Both the position numbers and the translations under genes were made by a program. 64,000 nucleotides of DNA from Zoogloea sp041904905. GTDB taxonomy: Bacteria; Pseudomonadota; Gammaproteobacteria; Burkholderiales; Rhodocyclaceae. Shown here piece after piece: positions 17,616 to 29,343 of the stretch (position 1 is the stretch's first letter; each line of letters begins with the position of its first letter). The stretch covers positions 1-64,000 of the forward strand of contig NZ_JAYRMI010000013.1 in assembly GCF_041904905.1 (NCBI RefSeq), given 5' to 3'. The notes under the pieces were generated by a model that had not been told where the DNA came from, ran no database searches, and was given only the letters and a program-made list of their open reading frames with translations.

Positions 17616-19037
17616 TCAGCCGGGGCCGACCACCCGCACCAGCTCGTCGGCATCCAGCGGTTCCATCCAGCGCAGCTGCCGGTCGAGGACGTCGACGGTG
17701 GCCTCCGAGGCGTCGCCGTGGCGGGCCAGCAGGCGGCGGCGCAGTTCTTCGTCCGGCGCCGAGCAGGCCAGGATGTCCAGCGATGCGCCGTGGGCGTTGG
17801 CCAGGGCCAGGAAGCGGTTGCGCTCGTCCCGGCGCAGAAAGGCGGCATCCACCACCACCGACCAGCCCGCGCCCAGTAGCAGGCGGGCGGTGTCGTGGAG
17901 CGTGGTGTAGGTGCGCAGCGTGCTGCCGGGGGTGTAGATGCCGCCCGGCACGACGCGGCTGTCGTCCAGCGGGCCCAGGCCGAACAGGCGCTTGCGCTCC
18001 ACGTCCGAGCGCAGGCGCACGGTGGTCGCGCTGGCGTCGGCCAGCAGCAGGTCGGCGCTGGCGGTGGTCTTGCCCGATCCCGATACCCCGCAGGCGATGA
18101 CCAGCCGCAGCGGCGGCGGGGACGAGATCTCTTCGGCCAGCCGCAGGTAGGCTTCGACGCCTTCGGAGGCGCCCCCCAGCCCGGCCACCTTGGCGCGCAC
18201 CATCGCCCGATACACCGCGTAGAAGCGCAGCACCTGCATGGCGTCGAAATCGCCGGAGAGGGTGAGCCACTCGTTGAGCAGCCAGGCGGCGAGATCGGGC
18301 CGCCGGTGGTCGAGCAGGTCGATGTAGGTGAAGGCGATCTCCGAGGCCACGTCGATCCAGCGCAGCTGCGGGTTGAACTCGATGCAGTCGAAGGGGGTGA
18401 TCCGGTCGTCCAGGAGCACCAGGTTGCCCAGGTGCAGGTCGCCATGGCATTCGCGCACCCGACCGGCGGCCTTGCGGGCGGCCAGCGCCGGGCGGATGCG
18501 CGCGAACTCGGCGCGGGTCCAGGCTTCCAGCCTGGCGAGGCGGCTGGCCTGGGCCGGCGCCAGGGCGGCGAGTTCGGTAAAGTTCTCGAGGGCGGGGGCG
18601 AGCACCTGCCCGGGCTCGCCGAAGGGGCTGTCGGGGCCGGCCACCGGCGCCTCCCGGTGAAAGGCATGGAGCGTGACCGCAAGGCCCGACAGGTGGGCCA
18701 GCCGCAACTGGCCGTGGGCGCACACGTGATCGAGCCGCTGCGCTTCGGGGAAGCGACGCATCTGCACCGCCCACTCCTCGCCCTGATCGCTGGTGCCGAC
18801 GACCTCCAGGCCCAGGTAGAGATCGGGTGCGAACCGCCGGTTGAGGCGCAGCTCCGCCTCGCAGCAGCGGCGACGTTTCTCCGCGCTGCCGTAATCGAGG
18901 AAGGGCAGGCCGATCGGCTTCTTGATCTTCCAGGTGAGGGCGCCGGCCAGGAGCAGCCACGAGATGTGGGTCTCGATCACCGTTGCGTCGTGGCGCGCCC
19001 GGAACGCTTCAAGCCAGGGGGGCAAGGGGGTTGTCAT
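17616..19037 (-). CDS. Two-domain kinase-like protein: APH-like domain fused to P-loop kinase
   Basis: 473 aa. Residues 1-300 resemble an aminoglycoside-phosphotransferase/choline-kinase fold with the catalytic loop CHGDLHLGN and the metal-binding D-x-IEFN (FDCIEFN). Residues about 310-473 are a P-loop kinase domain with Walker A GVSGSGKTT. This arrangement corresponds to the COG2187-COG0645 fusion found in many proteobacteria, whose substrate is unknown. It is cytosolic and monocistronic. The start at 19037 has no strong RBS. The two nucleotide-binding sites both look intact. Confidence 0.88.
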   Translation of the reverse strand: MTTPLPPWLEAFRARHDATVIETHISWLLLAGALTWKIKKPIGLPFLDYGSAEKRRRCCEAELRLNRRFAPDLYLGLEVVGTSDQGEEWAVQMRRFPEAQRLDHVCAHGQLRLAHLSGLAVTLHAFHREAPVAGPDSPFGEPGQVLAPALENFTELAALAPAQASRLARLEAWTRAEFARIRPALAARKAAGRVRECHGDLHLGNLVLLDDRITPFDCIEFNPQLRWIDVASEIAFTYIDLLDHRRPDLAAWLLNEWLTLSGDFDAMQVLRFYAVYRAMVRAKVAGLGGASEGVEAYLRLAEEISSPPPLRLVIACGVSGSGKTTASADLLLADASATTVRLRSDVERKRLFGLGPLDDSRVVPGGIYTPGSTLRTYTTLHDTARLLLGAGWSVVVDAAFLRRDERNRFLALANAHGASLDILACSAPDEELRRRLLARHGDASEATVDVLDRQLRWMEPLDADELVRVVGPG

Positions 19038-19070
19038 GGGCGAATTATCGTCCCGCGCGGCGCATCGTGC

Positions 19071-20012
19071 TCAACCGGCTGCCAGGGGTGGAATACGGCC
19101 AGCCGGCCCGCCGGTCAACACCGGGCCGGCTTCGTCGGTGGGTTGCGGGAGGGGGGCGTCGGGCAGCGCGTAGGCGAGCCAGCCCAGGCTGCCTAGAAAG
19201 AGGGCGGCTGTCAGCCCGATGGCCTTGAGGCTGGTGCGTTGGCGCGGGCCCCACGCGTTGGCCTCCGCCCGGCCGGGCCAGCAGGCGAGCTTGAAGGTGA
19301 AATACAGCCCGACCACCGGCACCAACTGGGCCAGCCAGACCCAGCCGCGCCAGTCCAGGTCGTGGCAGCGGCGCACCAGGGCGCGAACCTTGAGCAGGGT
19401 GGCCAGCGCGATGGCCACGGCGAGCGCGGCGGCGGAGCCCCAGGTGAAGAACGCGGCGAAGCCCAGATTCAGGATGCCCAGGCTGAGCAGCGCGGTCTGG
19501 AGCAGCAGGCCGCGCCCGAAGCGCCCGCCGAAGTCCAGGCCGAAGAACTCGCTGGCGGCGGCGGGCGGGCCAGCCTGTTCCTGCCGGGCGGCGTTGGCGC
19601 CTTCGGCGGCCTGAGCGGCCAGATAGCCCGGCATGTTGATCGAGCAGGCCCGGCAGATCGTGCGCACGGGCTGGGTTTCGCCGCAGGCGGGGCAGACGAC
19701 CTGGGGCACGGGGGCGTCGACCACCGTCCGGCCGGCGTCGTCGCGCACCGCGCTGAGGTGCTTGTCGAGCATGTCGGGCGGCAGGGGCGGGTCGATCGTC
19801 ACCTTGAGCCCGATGCCCTTCAGGCGCAGCTCGTAGCGCTGCGCCTCGACGCTGGAGAGGCCCTTGCGCAGGCGGACGCGTTGCCCCGAGAACACCTGGT
19901 GGATGGTCTCGCGGGAGCAGCCGAGCAGGGCCTGGAGTTGCATGCGGGCGATGCTCCGGTCGTAGCCCGGCAGGGTTTCGCCAAAGAAGACGATGTTATG
20001 GACGGGTTCCAA
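19071..20012 (-). CDS. DUF805-type membrane protein with N-terminal regulatory-like domain and zinc ribbon
   Basis: 313 aa with a TTG start at 20012, chosen because GGAAAG sits just upstream and the N-terminus EPVHNIVFFGETLPGY is family-like; the reading frame is open further upstream but without a good start. Residues 1-85 form a small alpha/beta domain (LFGETLPGY and VRLRKGLSSVEAQRY). Then comes a Cys4 ribbon (CPACG and CRAC). From about 180 there are four membrane spans containing the DUF805 signature RRCHDLDWRGW and PGRAEANAWG. Function unknown; DUF805 proteins are small inner-membrane proteins. Confidence 0.8.
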   Translation of the reverse strand: MEPVHNIVFFGETLPGYDRSIARMQLQALLGCSRETIHQVFSGQRVRLRKGLSSVEAQRYELRLKGIGLKVTIDPPLPPDMLDKHLSAVRDDAGRTVVDAPVPQVVCPACGETQPVRTICRACSINMPGYLAAQAAEGANAARQEQAGPPAAASEFFGLDFGGRFGRGLLLQTALLSLGILNLGFAAFFTWGSAAALAVAIALATLLKVRALVRRCHDLDWRGWVWLAQLVPVVGLYFTFKLACWPGRAEANAWGPRQRTSLKAIGLTAALFLGSLGWLAYALPDAPLPQPTDEAGPVLTGGPAGRIPPLAAG

Positions 20013-20156
20013 AGTGCTTTCCGGATGGCATTTCGGCCGGGATTCTACGGTGCCGCAGGCCCGCCGGCAATGACGCCGGGGTGCAGTTCGGGCAGGCCGG
20101 CGCTTTCGTGGGCCGGCGGGCGGTGCTATGTTCGCGCCCTTTCGCCCGAGCCGCCG

Positions 20157-20402
20157 ATGACCGTCGCCGCCAACCCTTTCGATTCCCGGCCTGCCACCCT
20201 CGCCGAGGCCGAAGCCCAGATCGCCGCGATCCGGGCGCAGCTCGCGAGGGCCGGGTGCGGCCACCGTAACCCGCCGCCGCCGCCCGACGCCTGCTGCGGC
20301 CGCGGCTGCAACGGCTGCGTGTGGGAGGGCTACTACGCGGCCCTTGGCCGGTGGCGCGACGACGCCCGCGCACTGCTGGCGGATACGCCGAAAGCCTTGT
20401 AA
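20157..20402 (+). CDS. Oxidoreductase-like domain small protein
   Basis: 81 aa. The C-terminal half, with PPPPDACCGRGCNGC and VWEGYYAALGRW, matches the short oxidoreductase-like domain (Pfam Oxidored-like), Cys-rich proteins of unknown role in bacteria whose eukaryotic relatives are mitochondrial. The start ATG 20157 follows a GAGCCGCCG stretch without a clear RBS. It is the last gene before the SAH riboswitch, and its stop is about 10 bases upstream of the aptamer. Confidence 0.75.
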   Translation: MTVAANPFDSRPATLAEAEAQIAAIRAQLARAGCGHRNPPPPPDACCGRGCNGCVWEGYYAALGRWRDDARALLADTPKAL

Positions 20403-20411
20403 AATCCGTCG

Positions 20412-20488
20412 CTTGCCGAGGAGCGTTGCGACCCGCTGATCCCCTCGATCCAGCAGGCCAGGCTCGGCAACCGATCAACGGCGCTCAC
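20412..20488 (+). promoter_or_regulatory. S-adenosylhomocysteine (SAH) riboswitch aptamer
   Basis: The conserved core is present in order: CCGAGGAGCGTTGCGA (20416-20431), a variable hairpin, CCAGGCTCGGCAA (20458-20470) and CAACGGCGCTC (20476-20486). CCGAG pairs with CTCGG to form P1. GAGCG-TTG (20421-20428) can pair with CAACG-CGCTC to form the pseudoknot typical of SAH riboswitches. This class is known upstream of metH and ahcY in proteobacteria and activates expression when SAH builds up. The metH start is about 70 bases downstream. Confidence 0.92.
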
Positions 20489-20522
20489 AAACCTTGCCCG
20501 GTTTGTTGCGCCGTTTTTCTTT
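20479..20522 (+). terminator. Expression-platform terminator overlapping the SAH aptamer
   Basis: CGGCGC-TC-ACAAACC, loop TTGCCC, GGTTTGT-T-GCGCCG, then TTTTTCTTT. The 5' arm starts inside the last conserved aptamer strand (20476-20486). Ligand-bound aptamer and terminator are therefore mutually exclusive, which predicts SAH-dependent antitermination into metH. Confidence 0.88.
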
Positions 20523-20554
20523 GCGCGCCCCGGCCGATTTTTTTAGGAACCGCC

Positions 20555-24268
<3,714 letters not shown>

Positions 24269-24298
24269 GCGATCGATCAGGGGCCGGGGGATTCGACC

Positions 24299-24880
24299 AT
24301 GAGCACGGATACGTCGTACTACGTCTATGCCCTGAAAGACCCCCGGCAGTCGCCGGCGCTGCCGTTCTACATCGGCAAGGGCTCCGGCACGCGTGCCCAC
24401 GACCACCTGGTCAATCCTGACGACTCGCCCAAAGGGCGGCGGATTCGGGAGATCGAAGCCGCCGGGGCCAAGGTGCTCGTGGTCCGGCTCGTGGATGCGC
24501 TCACCGAGGCGCAGGCGCTCAGGATCGAGGCCGAACTGATCGCGGCCTTCGGGACGATCGAAACCGGCGGCTCGCTGACGAACGCCGTCATGCCGTCGGG
24601 GCTTGCCCGGAAAGCCCGGGCCGCGGTGGTTGTCCCCTCGGGCGTGCGCGAGAAGGCCCAGATCGGCCTGGCGCTGCTGAAGGATGCGGTGCTCGAGCTG
24701 GCGAAGGCCAACCCCCAGGGGATCTCCAACTCAGACGCCGCCAGTCTGCTGGGTTTGCGCAGCGACTATGGCGGCGGCTCGAAGGATTACCTGTCGTACA
24801 GCGTGATCGGGCTGCTGATGCGCGATGGCAAGCTTGCGCGCACCGTGACGGGCCGCAAGCACATAGCGAAAGTGGATTGA
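24299..24880 (+). CDS. GIY-YIG nuclease-like protein with C-terminal helix-turn-helix-like region
   Basis: 193 aa. The N-terminal 95 residues have the GIY-YIG layout of the LEM-3-like group: YYVYALKDP, then FYIGKGSGTRAHDH, with a later Glu in IEAELIAAFG. The C-terminal 60 residues (NPQGISNSDAASLLGLRS, then YLSYSVIGLLMRDGKL) look like a winged-helix DNA-binding module. The fold implies cutting or binding of branched or specific DNA; a defence or mobile-element role is inferred from the family only. It lies 30 bases after metH, with its own GGGG-type RBS, at the edge of an AT-rich patch. Confidence 0.8.
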   Translation: MSTDTSYYVYALKDPRQSPALPFYIGKGSGTRAHDHLVNPDDSPKGRRIREIEAAGAKVLVVRLVDALTEAQALRIEAELIAAFGTIETGGSLTNAVMPSGLARKARAAVVVPSGVREKAQIGLALLKDAVLELAKANPQGISNSDAASLLGLRSDYGGGSKDYLSYSVIGLLMRDGKLARTVTGRKHIAKVD

Positions 24881-24916
24881 GCGGGTTTTCCACCCCTCTG
24901 TTGATCGCCGCTGTAT

Positions 24917-24946
24917 TTGATTGTTGTAAATAACATCAGGTATGAT
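24917..24946 (+). promoter_or_regulatory. Candidate sigma-70 promoter for the secreted orphan gene
   Basis: TTGATT, 18-base spacer, TATGAT, in a stretch clearly poorer in GC than the rest of the window. A start site near 24953 would leave a leader of only a few bases for ATG 24961, or about 30 for ATG 24985. Confidence 0.5.
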
Positions 24947-24960
24947 GAACGGCTTAATTC

Positions 24961-25446
24961 ATGGCTGGTTTTATTTATTTATATATGTATTGCTTGCGTA
25001 ACTTGCTGGTTGTTCTGGTTGTCAGCCTGATTTCGGTTTTCGCACTGGCTGATCCGCTGTCTCAAACTAAGCATCAGCGGATCATGGGGCTGGCTGCCGA
25101 GCAGGGTCAGAACTCAGTGACCGTGGTCAGCATTGAGGAGGCCAATAATGCGCTCGCTACGATGCTGATGATCGGCGCCCTCAATTCCGGCGTTCCCTCA
25201 GGGAATTCCGGTGTCTTGCGGCAGTTTTTTGAGGGCAAATTTAACGTGAAGGTCTTGGGGGTTGTCGGCGACGATGACGCCCTGACTGCGGCAACAGTTG
25301 CTCGGGCGCTGGAGGACGTCAAGGGTAAGGCTGTGTCCAACGTGTCTTTATTTGTGGTGCTGGACGATGAGGCGCAGCGCAGTCGCCTTGCAGCCCTCGC
25401 GGAAGCCGCAGGCGTTCGACTCGTGCTCGCGCCGTTGCAGCGTTAG
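24961..25446 (+). CDS. Secreted hypothetical protein, atypical base composition
   Basis: 161 aa from ATG 24961; a second Met at 24985 (MYCLRNLLVVLVV) would also give a signal peptide (LLVVLVVSLISVFALA). No strong RBS is seen for either. The mature part (about 135 aa) has alternating helices and strands (VTVVSIEEANNALATMLMIG, KVLGVVGDDDALTAATVARAL, NVSLFVVLDDEAQ) but no recognised motif or Cys. Codon use contains many A/T third positions at the start, unlike its neighbours, which suggests recent acquisition. Probably periplasmic. Family not recognised. Confidence 0.7.
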   Translation: MAGFIYLYMYCLRNLLVVLVVSLISVFALADPLSQTKHQRIMGLAAEQGQNSVTVVSIEEANNALATMLMIGALNSGVPSGNSGVLRQFFEGKFNVKVLGVVGDDDALTAATVARALEDVKGKAVSNVSLFVVLDDEAQRSRLAALAEAAGVRLVLAPLQR

Positions 25447-25467
25447 TGCGCGCGATGCCGCCCGCCA

Positions 25468-26265
25468 TCACCGCCCGAACGTCGCCCTCACCACCTCCAG
25501 CAGCGCGTCGGCCACGTCGGCGTCGTCGGTGAGGCTTTCCACCAGGGCCGAGCGGCAGGCTTCGATCGGGTCGAGGCCGACCTTCACCAGCTTGGCGGCG
25601 TACACCAGCAGGCGGGTGGAGACCACTTCCTCCAGATCCACATCCTTCAGGCTGCGCAGGCGGGCGGCGATGGAGACGAGCTGCTTGGCCAGCAGCGGGT
25701 CGCAGGCGGCTTCGCCCAGCAGGATGGATTCCTCCCGCGCGGCGCTGGGAAACTCGAAGCGCAGGCTGATGAAGCGCTGGCGGGTGGAGGGCTTCAGGCC
25801 CTTCAGGAAGTTCTGGTAGCCGGGGTTGTAGGACATCACCAGCATGAAGCTGGCGGGCGCGTGGAGCAGCTCGCCGGTGCGCTCGATGGGCAGCACGCGG
25901 CGGTCGTCGGCCAGCGGGTGGATCACCACCGTGGTGTCGCGGCGGGCCTCGACCACTTCGTCCAGGTAGCAGATGCCGCCTTCGCGCACCGCGCGGGTCA
26001 GCGGGCCGTCGCACCACACGGTCTGGCCGTCGCCCAGCAGGTGGCGGCCGACCAGATCGGCGGCGGTGAGGTCGTCGTGGCAGGCCACGGTGTACAGCGG
26101 CAGCCCCAGCCGTGCGGCCATGTGGGCCACGAAACGGGTCTTGCCCACGCCGGTGGGGCCCTTGATGAGGAGCGGCAGGCGGTTCTTCCAGGCCTGCTCG
26201 AAGACTTCCACTTCGTTGCCGGCGGCTTCGTAGAACGGGGTGTTGGCGGTCATCGGGGCGTTCAT
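25468..26265 (-). CDS. norQ: NorQ/CbbQ-type MoxR AAA+ ATPase
   Basis: 265 aa. Walker A GPTGVGKT, Walker B ICYLDEVVEA, sensor region MLVMSYNPGYQN, and a C-terminal CbbQ-type helical domain. NorQ with NorD forms a chaperone that inserts the non-heme iron FeB into NorB. The start overlaps the norF-like stop (ATGA). It is the last gene of norE-norF-norQ on the minus strand. No von Willebrand-type NorD gene is found within the window, although norQ is usually followed by norD. Confidence 0.9.
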   Translation of the reverse strand: MNAPMTANTPFYEAAGNEVEVFEQAWKNRLPLLIKGPTGVGKTRFVAHMAARLGLPLYTVACHDDLTAADLVGRHLLGDGQTVWCDGPLTRAVREGGICYLDEVVEARRDTTVVIHPLADDRRVLPIERTGELLHAPASFMLVMSYNPGYQNFLKGLKPSTRQRFISLRFEFPSAAREESILLGEAACDPLLAKQLVSIAARLRSLKDVDLEEVVSTRLLVYAAKLVKVGLDPIEACRSALVESLTDDADVADALLEVVRATFGR

Positions 26266-26522
26266 GGGATGGAGATCCAGTAGGCGACGGCGATCAGCGT
26301 CGAGACGAGCAGCAGCCAGCCGAACAGCAGGCCGCGCCAGAAGAATTTGACCCCGCGCAGGCCCATGAAGTCGAGCACCACGAGGCGGCCCTTCACGAAG
26401 CCGATGGCGAGCAGTGCCGCCATGGCGGCCGTGCCGGCCACGCCGCGCTCGCCGATCTCGAAGGTGGCGACGGTGGCCAGCAGCAGCACGACCAGCACGA
26501 GGTTGAGTTGTCGGGTGTTCAT
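26262..26522 (-). CDS. norF: NorF-like / cytochrome oxidase subunit IV-like small membrane protein
   Basis: 86 aa with three hydrophobic segments (LVLVVLLLATVATF, AMAALLAIGFVKG and LLFGWLLLVSTLIAVAYW). It resembles the prokaryotic cytochrome c oxidase subunit IV family and, from its position between norE and norQ, the NorF protein, which supports full NO reductase activity in Paracoccus-type operons. The exact biochemical role is not known. The stop overlaps the norQ start. Confidence 0.75.
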   Translation of the reverse strand: MNTRQLNLVLVVLLLATVATFEIGERGVAGTAAMAALLAIGFVKGRLVVLDFMGLRGVKFFWRGLLFGWLLLVSTLIAVAYWISIP

Positions 26523-26534
26523 CGGGCGGGCTCC

Positions 26535-27131
26535 TCAGCGCATCACGTACACGAGGGGGAAGAGGACGATCCACACCAGGTCCACCATGTGCCAGTAGGC
26601 CGCGCCGCTCTCGATGCCGTTCATGTTGTGGGGGCCGTAGTCGCCGCTGCGGGTCTTCCACCACAGGGCGACGAGGATCACCAGCCCGAGGATGACGTGC
26701 ATGAAGTGGAAGAAGGTGAGCGACAGGTAGAACATGTAGAAGGTGTTGGTGGACAGGTTGATGCCGGCCCCGAACTTGGCGCCGTACTCGAAGCCCTTCA
26801 CCACCAGAAAGCCGCCGCCACAGGCGATGCCGGCCAGCAGCCAGCGGGCGCCGGTGGCGCTGCGGGCGCGGCCGACGGCCTCCACGGCCCGGGCCACGCA
26901 CCAGCTGCCGGTGATGAGCAGCACGGTGTTCACCGCGCCGGCCGGGCGGTCGAGGGTGGCCTGCATGGTGTTGAAGAGGTCGACGTGGCGGGCCCGCGCG
27001 AAGGCGTAGGCGGCGAAGAACACGCCGAAGGCGAGCAGCTCGGCCAGGATGAAGAACCAGATCGCGAGATCGCCGGGGGGCGCGGCGGCGGGGCCGCCGG
27101 CGGGTTGCGGGGTCGGGGTGGAGGCGTCCAT
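26535..27131 (-). CDS. norE: NorE, cytochrome c oxidase subunit III-like protein
   Basis: 198 aa. After a Pro/Ala-rich N-terminus there are five membrane spans (WFFILAELLAFGVFFAAYAF, AVNTVLLITGSWCVARAV, FYMFYLSLTFFHFMHVILG, and the C-terminal VDLVWIVLFPLVYVMR). The spacing and the FHFMHVILG and WHMVDLVW motifs match the COX3 superfamily, NorE branch. It is the first gene of the norEFQ unit and is thought to aid NO reductase activity or assembly. A candidate FNR/DNR half-site lies 36 bases upstream. Confidence 0.88.
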   Translation of the reverse strand: MDASTPTPQPAGGPAAAPPGDLAIWFFILAELLAFGVFFAAYAFARARHVDLFNTMQATLDRPAGAVNTVLLITGSWCVARAVEAVGRARSATGARWLLAGIACGGGFLVVKGFEYGAKFGAGINLSTNTFYMFYLSLTFFHFMHVILGLVILVALWWKTRSGDYGPHNMNGIESGAAYWHMVDLVWIVLFPLVYVMR

Positions 27132-27166
27132 CGCCGGCAGTATCGGCCGCCCCGCCGCGTCGAGCC

Positions 27167-27180
27167 TTGATCTGGGCCAA
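27167..27180 (-). promoter_or_regulatory. FNR/DNR-like box upstream of norE
   Basis: Read on the minus strand: TTGGC-CCAG-ATCAA. One half is a perfect ATCAA half-site; the other matches 3 of 5. Placement upstream of a nor accessory operon supports a functional box, although it is close to the annotated norE start. Confidence 0.45.
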
Positions 27181-27240
27181 TTGCGCGGGCGGGCTGCGGC
27201 GTGAAAGTGAATTCCGTCATGCGGAAGTTTTTCGGGCTAC

Positions 27241-27256
27241 TATAACTAAAGTTATA
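27241..27256. promoter_or_regulatory. AT-rich operator-like palindrome
   Basis: TATAAC-TAAA-GTTATA, a perfect 6-base inverted repeat about 25 bases before the diguanylate cyclase start, inside an AT-rich stretch that may include a -10 element. It may be an operator or part of the promoter. Confidence 0.4.
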
Positions 27257-27280
27257 TATAAGAAGAGGCGGGGAGGTGGC

Positions 27281-28219
27281 ATGCGGATTCTGGTGGTGGA
27301 CGATTCCAGAACCATCGCGACGGTGTTCGGCGCGCGGCTCGTCGAGTTCGGGCACGAGGTGGTGATCGCCGAGAACGGGCAGATCGCGGTGGAGCGTTTC
27401 CAGGCGTCGGCGCCCGATCTGGTGCTGATGGACATCGAGATGCCGGTGATGAACGGCTTCGAGGCGGCCAAGCAGATCCGCGCCTTCGAGGCGACCCAGC
27501 AGTGGGCGTGGACGCCGATCATCTTCCTCACCGCCTCCTACACCCCGGAGAACCTCATCACCGCCATCGAGGCGGGCGGCGACGACTTCATCCCCAAGTC
27601 GTCCCCCGAGGGGGTTGTCCAGGCCAAGATGAAGGCCATGGCGCGCATTGCCAGCCTGCGGGCCGAGCTGTCCCTGGCCAACCGCAAGCTGGAGGCCCAG
27701 GCCAGCCAGGACGGGCTGACCGGGCTGTTCAACCGCCGCTACATGGATCGGCGCCTCGACGAGCAGTGGCGCGACGCCATCCGCAGCGGGGCGCCCTTCG
27801 GCCTGCTGATGATGGATGTGGATCACTTCAAGCGCTACAACGACCACTACGGCCACCTGATGGGCGACGACTGCCTGCGGGCCATCGCCACGACGCTGGC
27901 GAAGGTGGCCGAGCAGGTGAACGCCCGCCGGCTGGCCCGGGATGCCTTCGCGGCCCGCTACGGGGGCGAGGAGTTCGCGATCATGCTGCCGCGCTGTTCG
28001 GCCGAGGCGCTGGGCGAGATCGCCCGGGCCACCGTGGAGGCCGTGCAGCGGCAGGCGATTCCCCACATCCGCAATGCCGACTGGGGGGTGGTCACGCTGT
28101 CGGTGGGCGGTGCCTACATCGGGCGGGCGGAGGGCCCGCTGGCGCCGCTCTTCCGCCGCGCCGACGCCAACCTCTACAAGGCCAAGGAGGGCGGGCGCAA
28201 CCGCGCCGAGCTTGCCTGA
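27281..28219 (+). CDS. PleD-like response regulator: REC-GGDEF diguanylate cyclase
   Basis: 312 aa; ATG 27281 has a strong RBS (GGGAGG). Receiver domain 1-125 with acceptor Asp in LVLMDIEMPVMNG and Lys in IPKSS. GGDEF domain about 145-312 begins QDGLTGLFNRRYMD and has the active signature RYGGEEFAIM. The RxxD inhibitory site usually found just before the signature is not clearly present (here RLARDAFAARYGGEEF, one residue longer), so product inhibition may be reduced. It synthesises c-di-GMP on phosphorylation. No partner kinase is adjacent. It is convergent with the methyltransferase-like gene. Confidence 0.93.
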   Translation: MRILVVDDSRTIATVFGARLVEFGHEVVIAENGQIAVERFQASAPDLVLMDIEMPVMNGFEAAKQIRAFEATQQWAWTPIIFLTASYTPENLITAIEAGGDDFIPKSSPEGVVQAKMKAMARIASLRAELSLANRKLEAQASQDGLTGLFNRRYMDRRLDEQWRDAIRSGAPFGLLMMDVDHFKRYNDHYGHLMGDDCLRAIATTLAKVAEQVNARRLARDAFAARYGGEEFAIMLPRCSAEALGEIARATVEAVQRQAIPHIRNADWGVVTLSVGGAYIGRAEGPLAPLFRRADANLYKAKEGGRNRAELA

Positions 28220-28224
28220 GGCGT

Positions 28225-28716
28225 TCAGTAGATGAGCGGGATCAGCTTGCGCACCCGCTTGCGGTAGCTGGCGTAGGCCGGGAAGCGGGCCATCAGCCAG
28301 CGCTCCTCGCGCCGCGACTTGATGTCGAAGAACACCAGCAGCACCACCGCCCACAGCAGGGTCAGCCAGCCCTGGGCGATCAGCGCCCAGCCGAAGGCAG
28401 CGAGGATCAGGCCGCTGTAGATCGGGTGGCGGACCCAGCCGTAGGGGCCGGTCTCCACCAGATGGCAGTCGTCCCGGGGGTGGGGCAGGGGGGTGAGGTT
28501 GCGCCCCAGGCGCAGCACCGCCGCGGCGCAGATGGTGACCCCCAGCGCCAGCAACATGGCGCCGACGGCCTGGGCAGGAAACGCCAGCACCCGCGGCCAG
28601 GCGGGCAGGCCGGGGGCGGACGAAGGCCCGAACAGGATCAGCGCGAAGAGGCCCCCCTGGGCCACCACGTACCACTCGCCGCGGGGGCCTTTCCACCAGG
28701 GCGCCGGGCGGCTCAC
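28225..28716 (-). CDS. Isoprenylcysteine methyltransferase-family membrane protein
   Basis: 163 aa with about four membrane spans. The C-terminal region carries the ICMT/PEMT-like signature: ETGPYGWVRHPIYSG, followed by a helix and the EERWLMARFPAYASYRKRV segment, which in this family forms the AdoMet-binding part. The substrate in bacteria is usually unknown (small lipids, thiols or quinone-like molecules). It stands alone, convergent with the diguanylate cyclase. No obvious operon partner. Confidence 0.82.
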   Translation of the reverse strand: MSRPAPWWKGPRGEWYVVAQGGLFALILFGPSSAPGLPAWPRVLAFPAQAVGAMLLALGVTICAAAVLRLGRNLTPLPHPRDDCHLVETGPYGWVRHPIYSGLILAAFGWALIAQGWLTLLWAVVLLVFFDIKSRREERWLMARFPAYASYRKRVRKLIPLIY

Positions 28717-28876
28717 GGCTGGGTCTCCGCGCCGCGCTGCGCGCTGGCCGGCCGGCGGAGGGCCGGCGTGGCCGCGACAGGCGGGCGATTCAAGGCTGGG
28801 TTCATGGCCGCGTGGGGTTCCGTGCGACGGCCGACATGCCGTCGTCAGCCCCCATTCTAGGCCTGCCGGCGGCGCT

Positions 28877-28895
28877 GCGGGCGATTACCGCCCGC
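28877..28895. terminator. Hairpin after the 104-aa gene
   Basis: GCGGGCG-ATTAC-CGCCCGC, a perfect 7-pair stem just beyond the stop of the minus-strand gene ending at 28901. No T-run, so termination strength is uncertain. Confidence 0.4.
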
Positions 28896-28900
28896 GAGCT

Positions 28901-29215
28901 TCAGCCCACCACGAAGCCCGGTACGTCGATGCGCACCGCGGGGCGGTCCAGCACCACCGCGACGCAGTGGGCGAAGGTGCGCGCCCACTCGCCGCCCTGG
29001 GCGAAGCGCTGTTCGCCGCCGTACTTGGCCACGTTGAGAATCACGTCGAGCATCAGCACCTTGCCCACCGGGTTGCTCGGCGTGCACTCCAGCTCGTCGA
29101 ACTCCTCGTGGAGCCATTCCTGGGCGCTGGCTTTGGTGAGATCGGCGACGTCTGCGGCGTGCACATGGAATTCGTATTCCCGGTCTGCCCGGAACACGAC
29201 GGTGACGGTGTACAT
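28901..29215 (-). CDS. Hypothetical protein
   Basis: 104 aa. The start at 29215 (MYTVTVVFRADREYEF) is preceded by GAGGAGAC, which decides it over a longer frame. Predicted mixed alpha/beta: an initial beta strand pair, then acidic helices (ASAQEWLHEEFDELE). One Cys in LECTPSN and one in AHCVAVV. No membrane span or signal peptide. I do not recognise the family. It is divergent from ampG and shares a 128-base intergenic region with it. Confidence 0.72.
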   Translation of the reverse strand: MYTVTVVFRADREYEFHVHAADVADLTKASAQEWLHEEFDELECTPSNPVGKVLMLDVILNVAKYGGEQRFAQGGEWARTFAHCVAVVLDRPAVRIDVPGFVVG

Positions 29216-29343
29216 TCGGGTCTCCTCGTTATTTTTCCACCCTGACCGGCGCATTTTTCGGTGGCCCGCCGGCAAGATCAAGTAACCGATTGTTATCATC
29301 CCGCGCTGGCCTGCCTCACCCTTCCCGTCTTCTCCTCTCCGCC

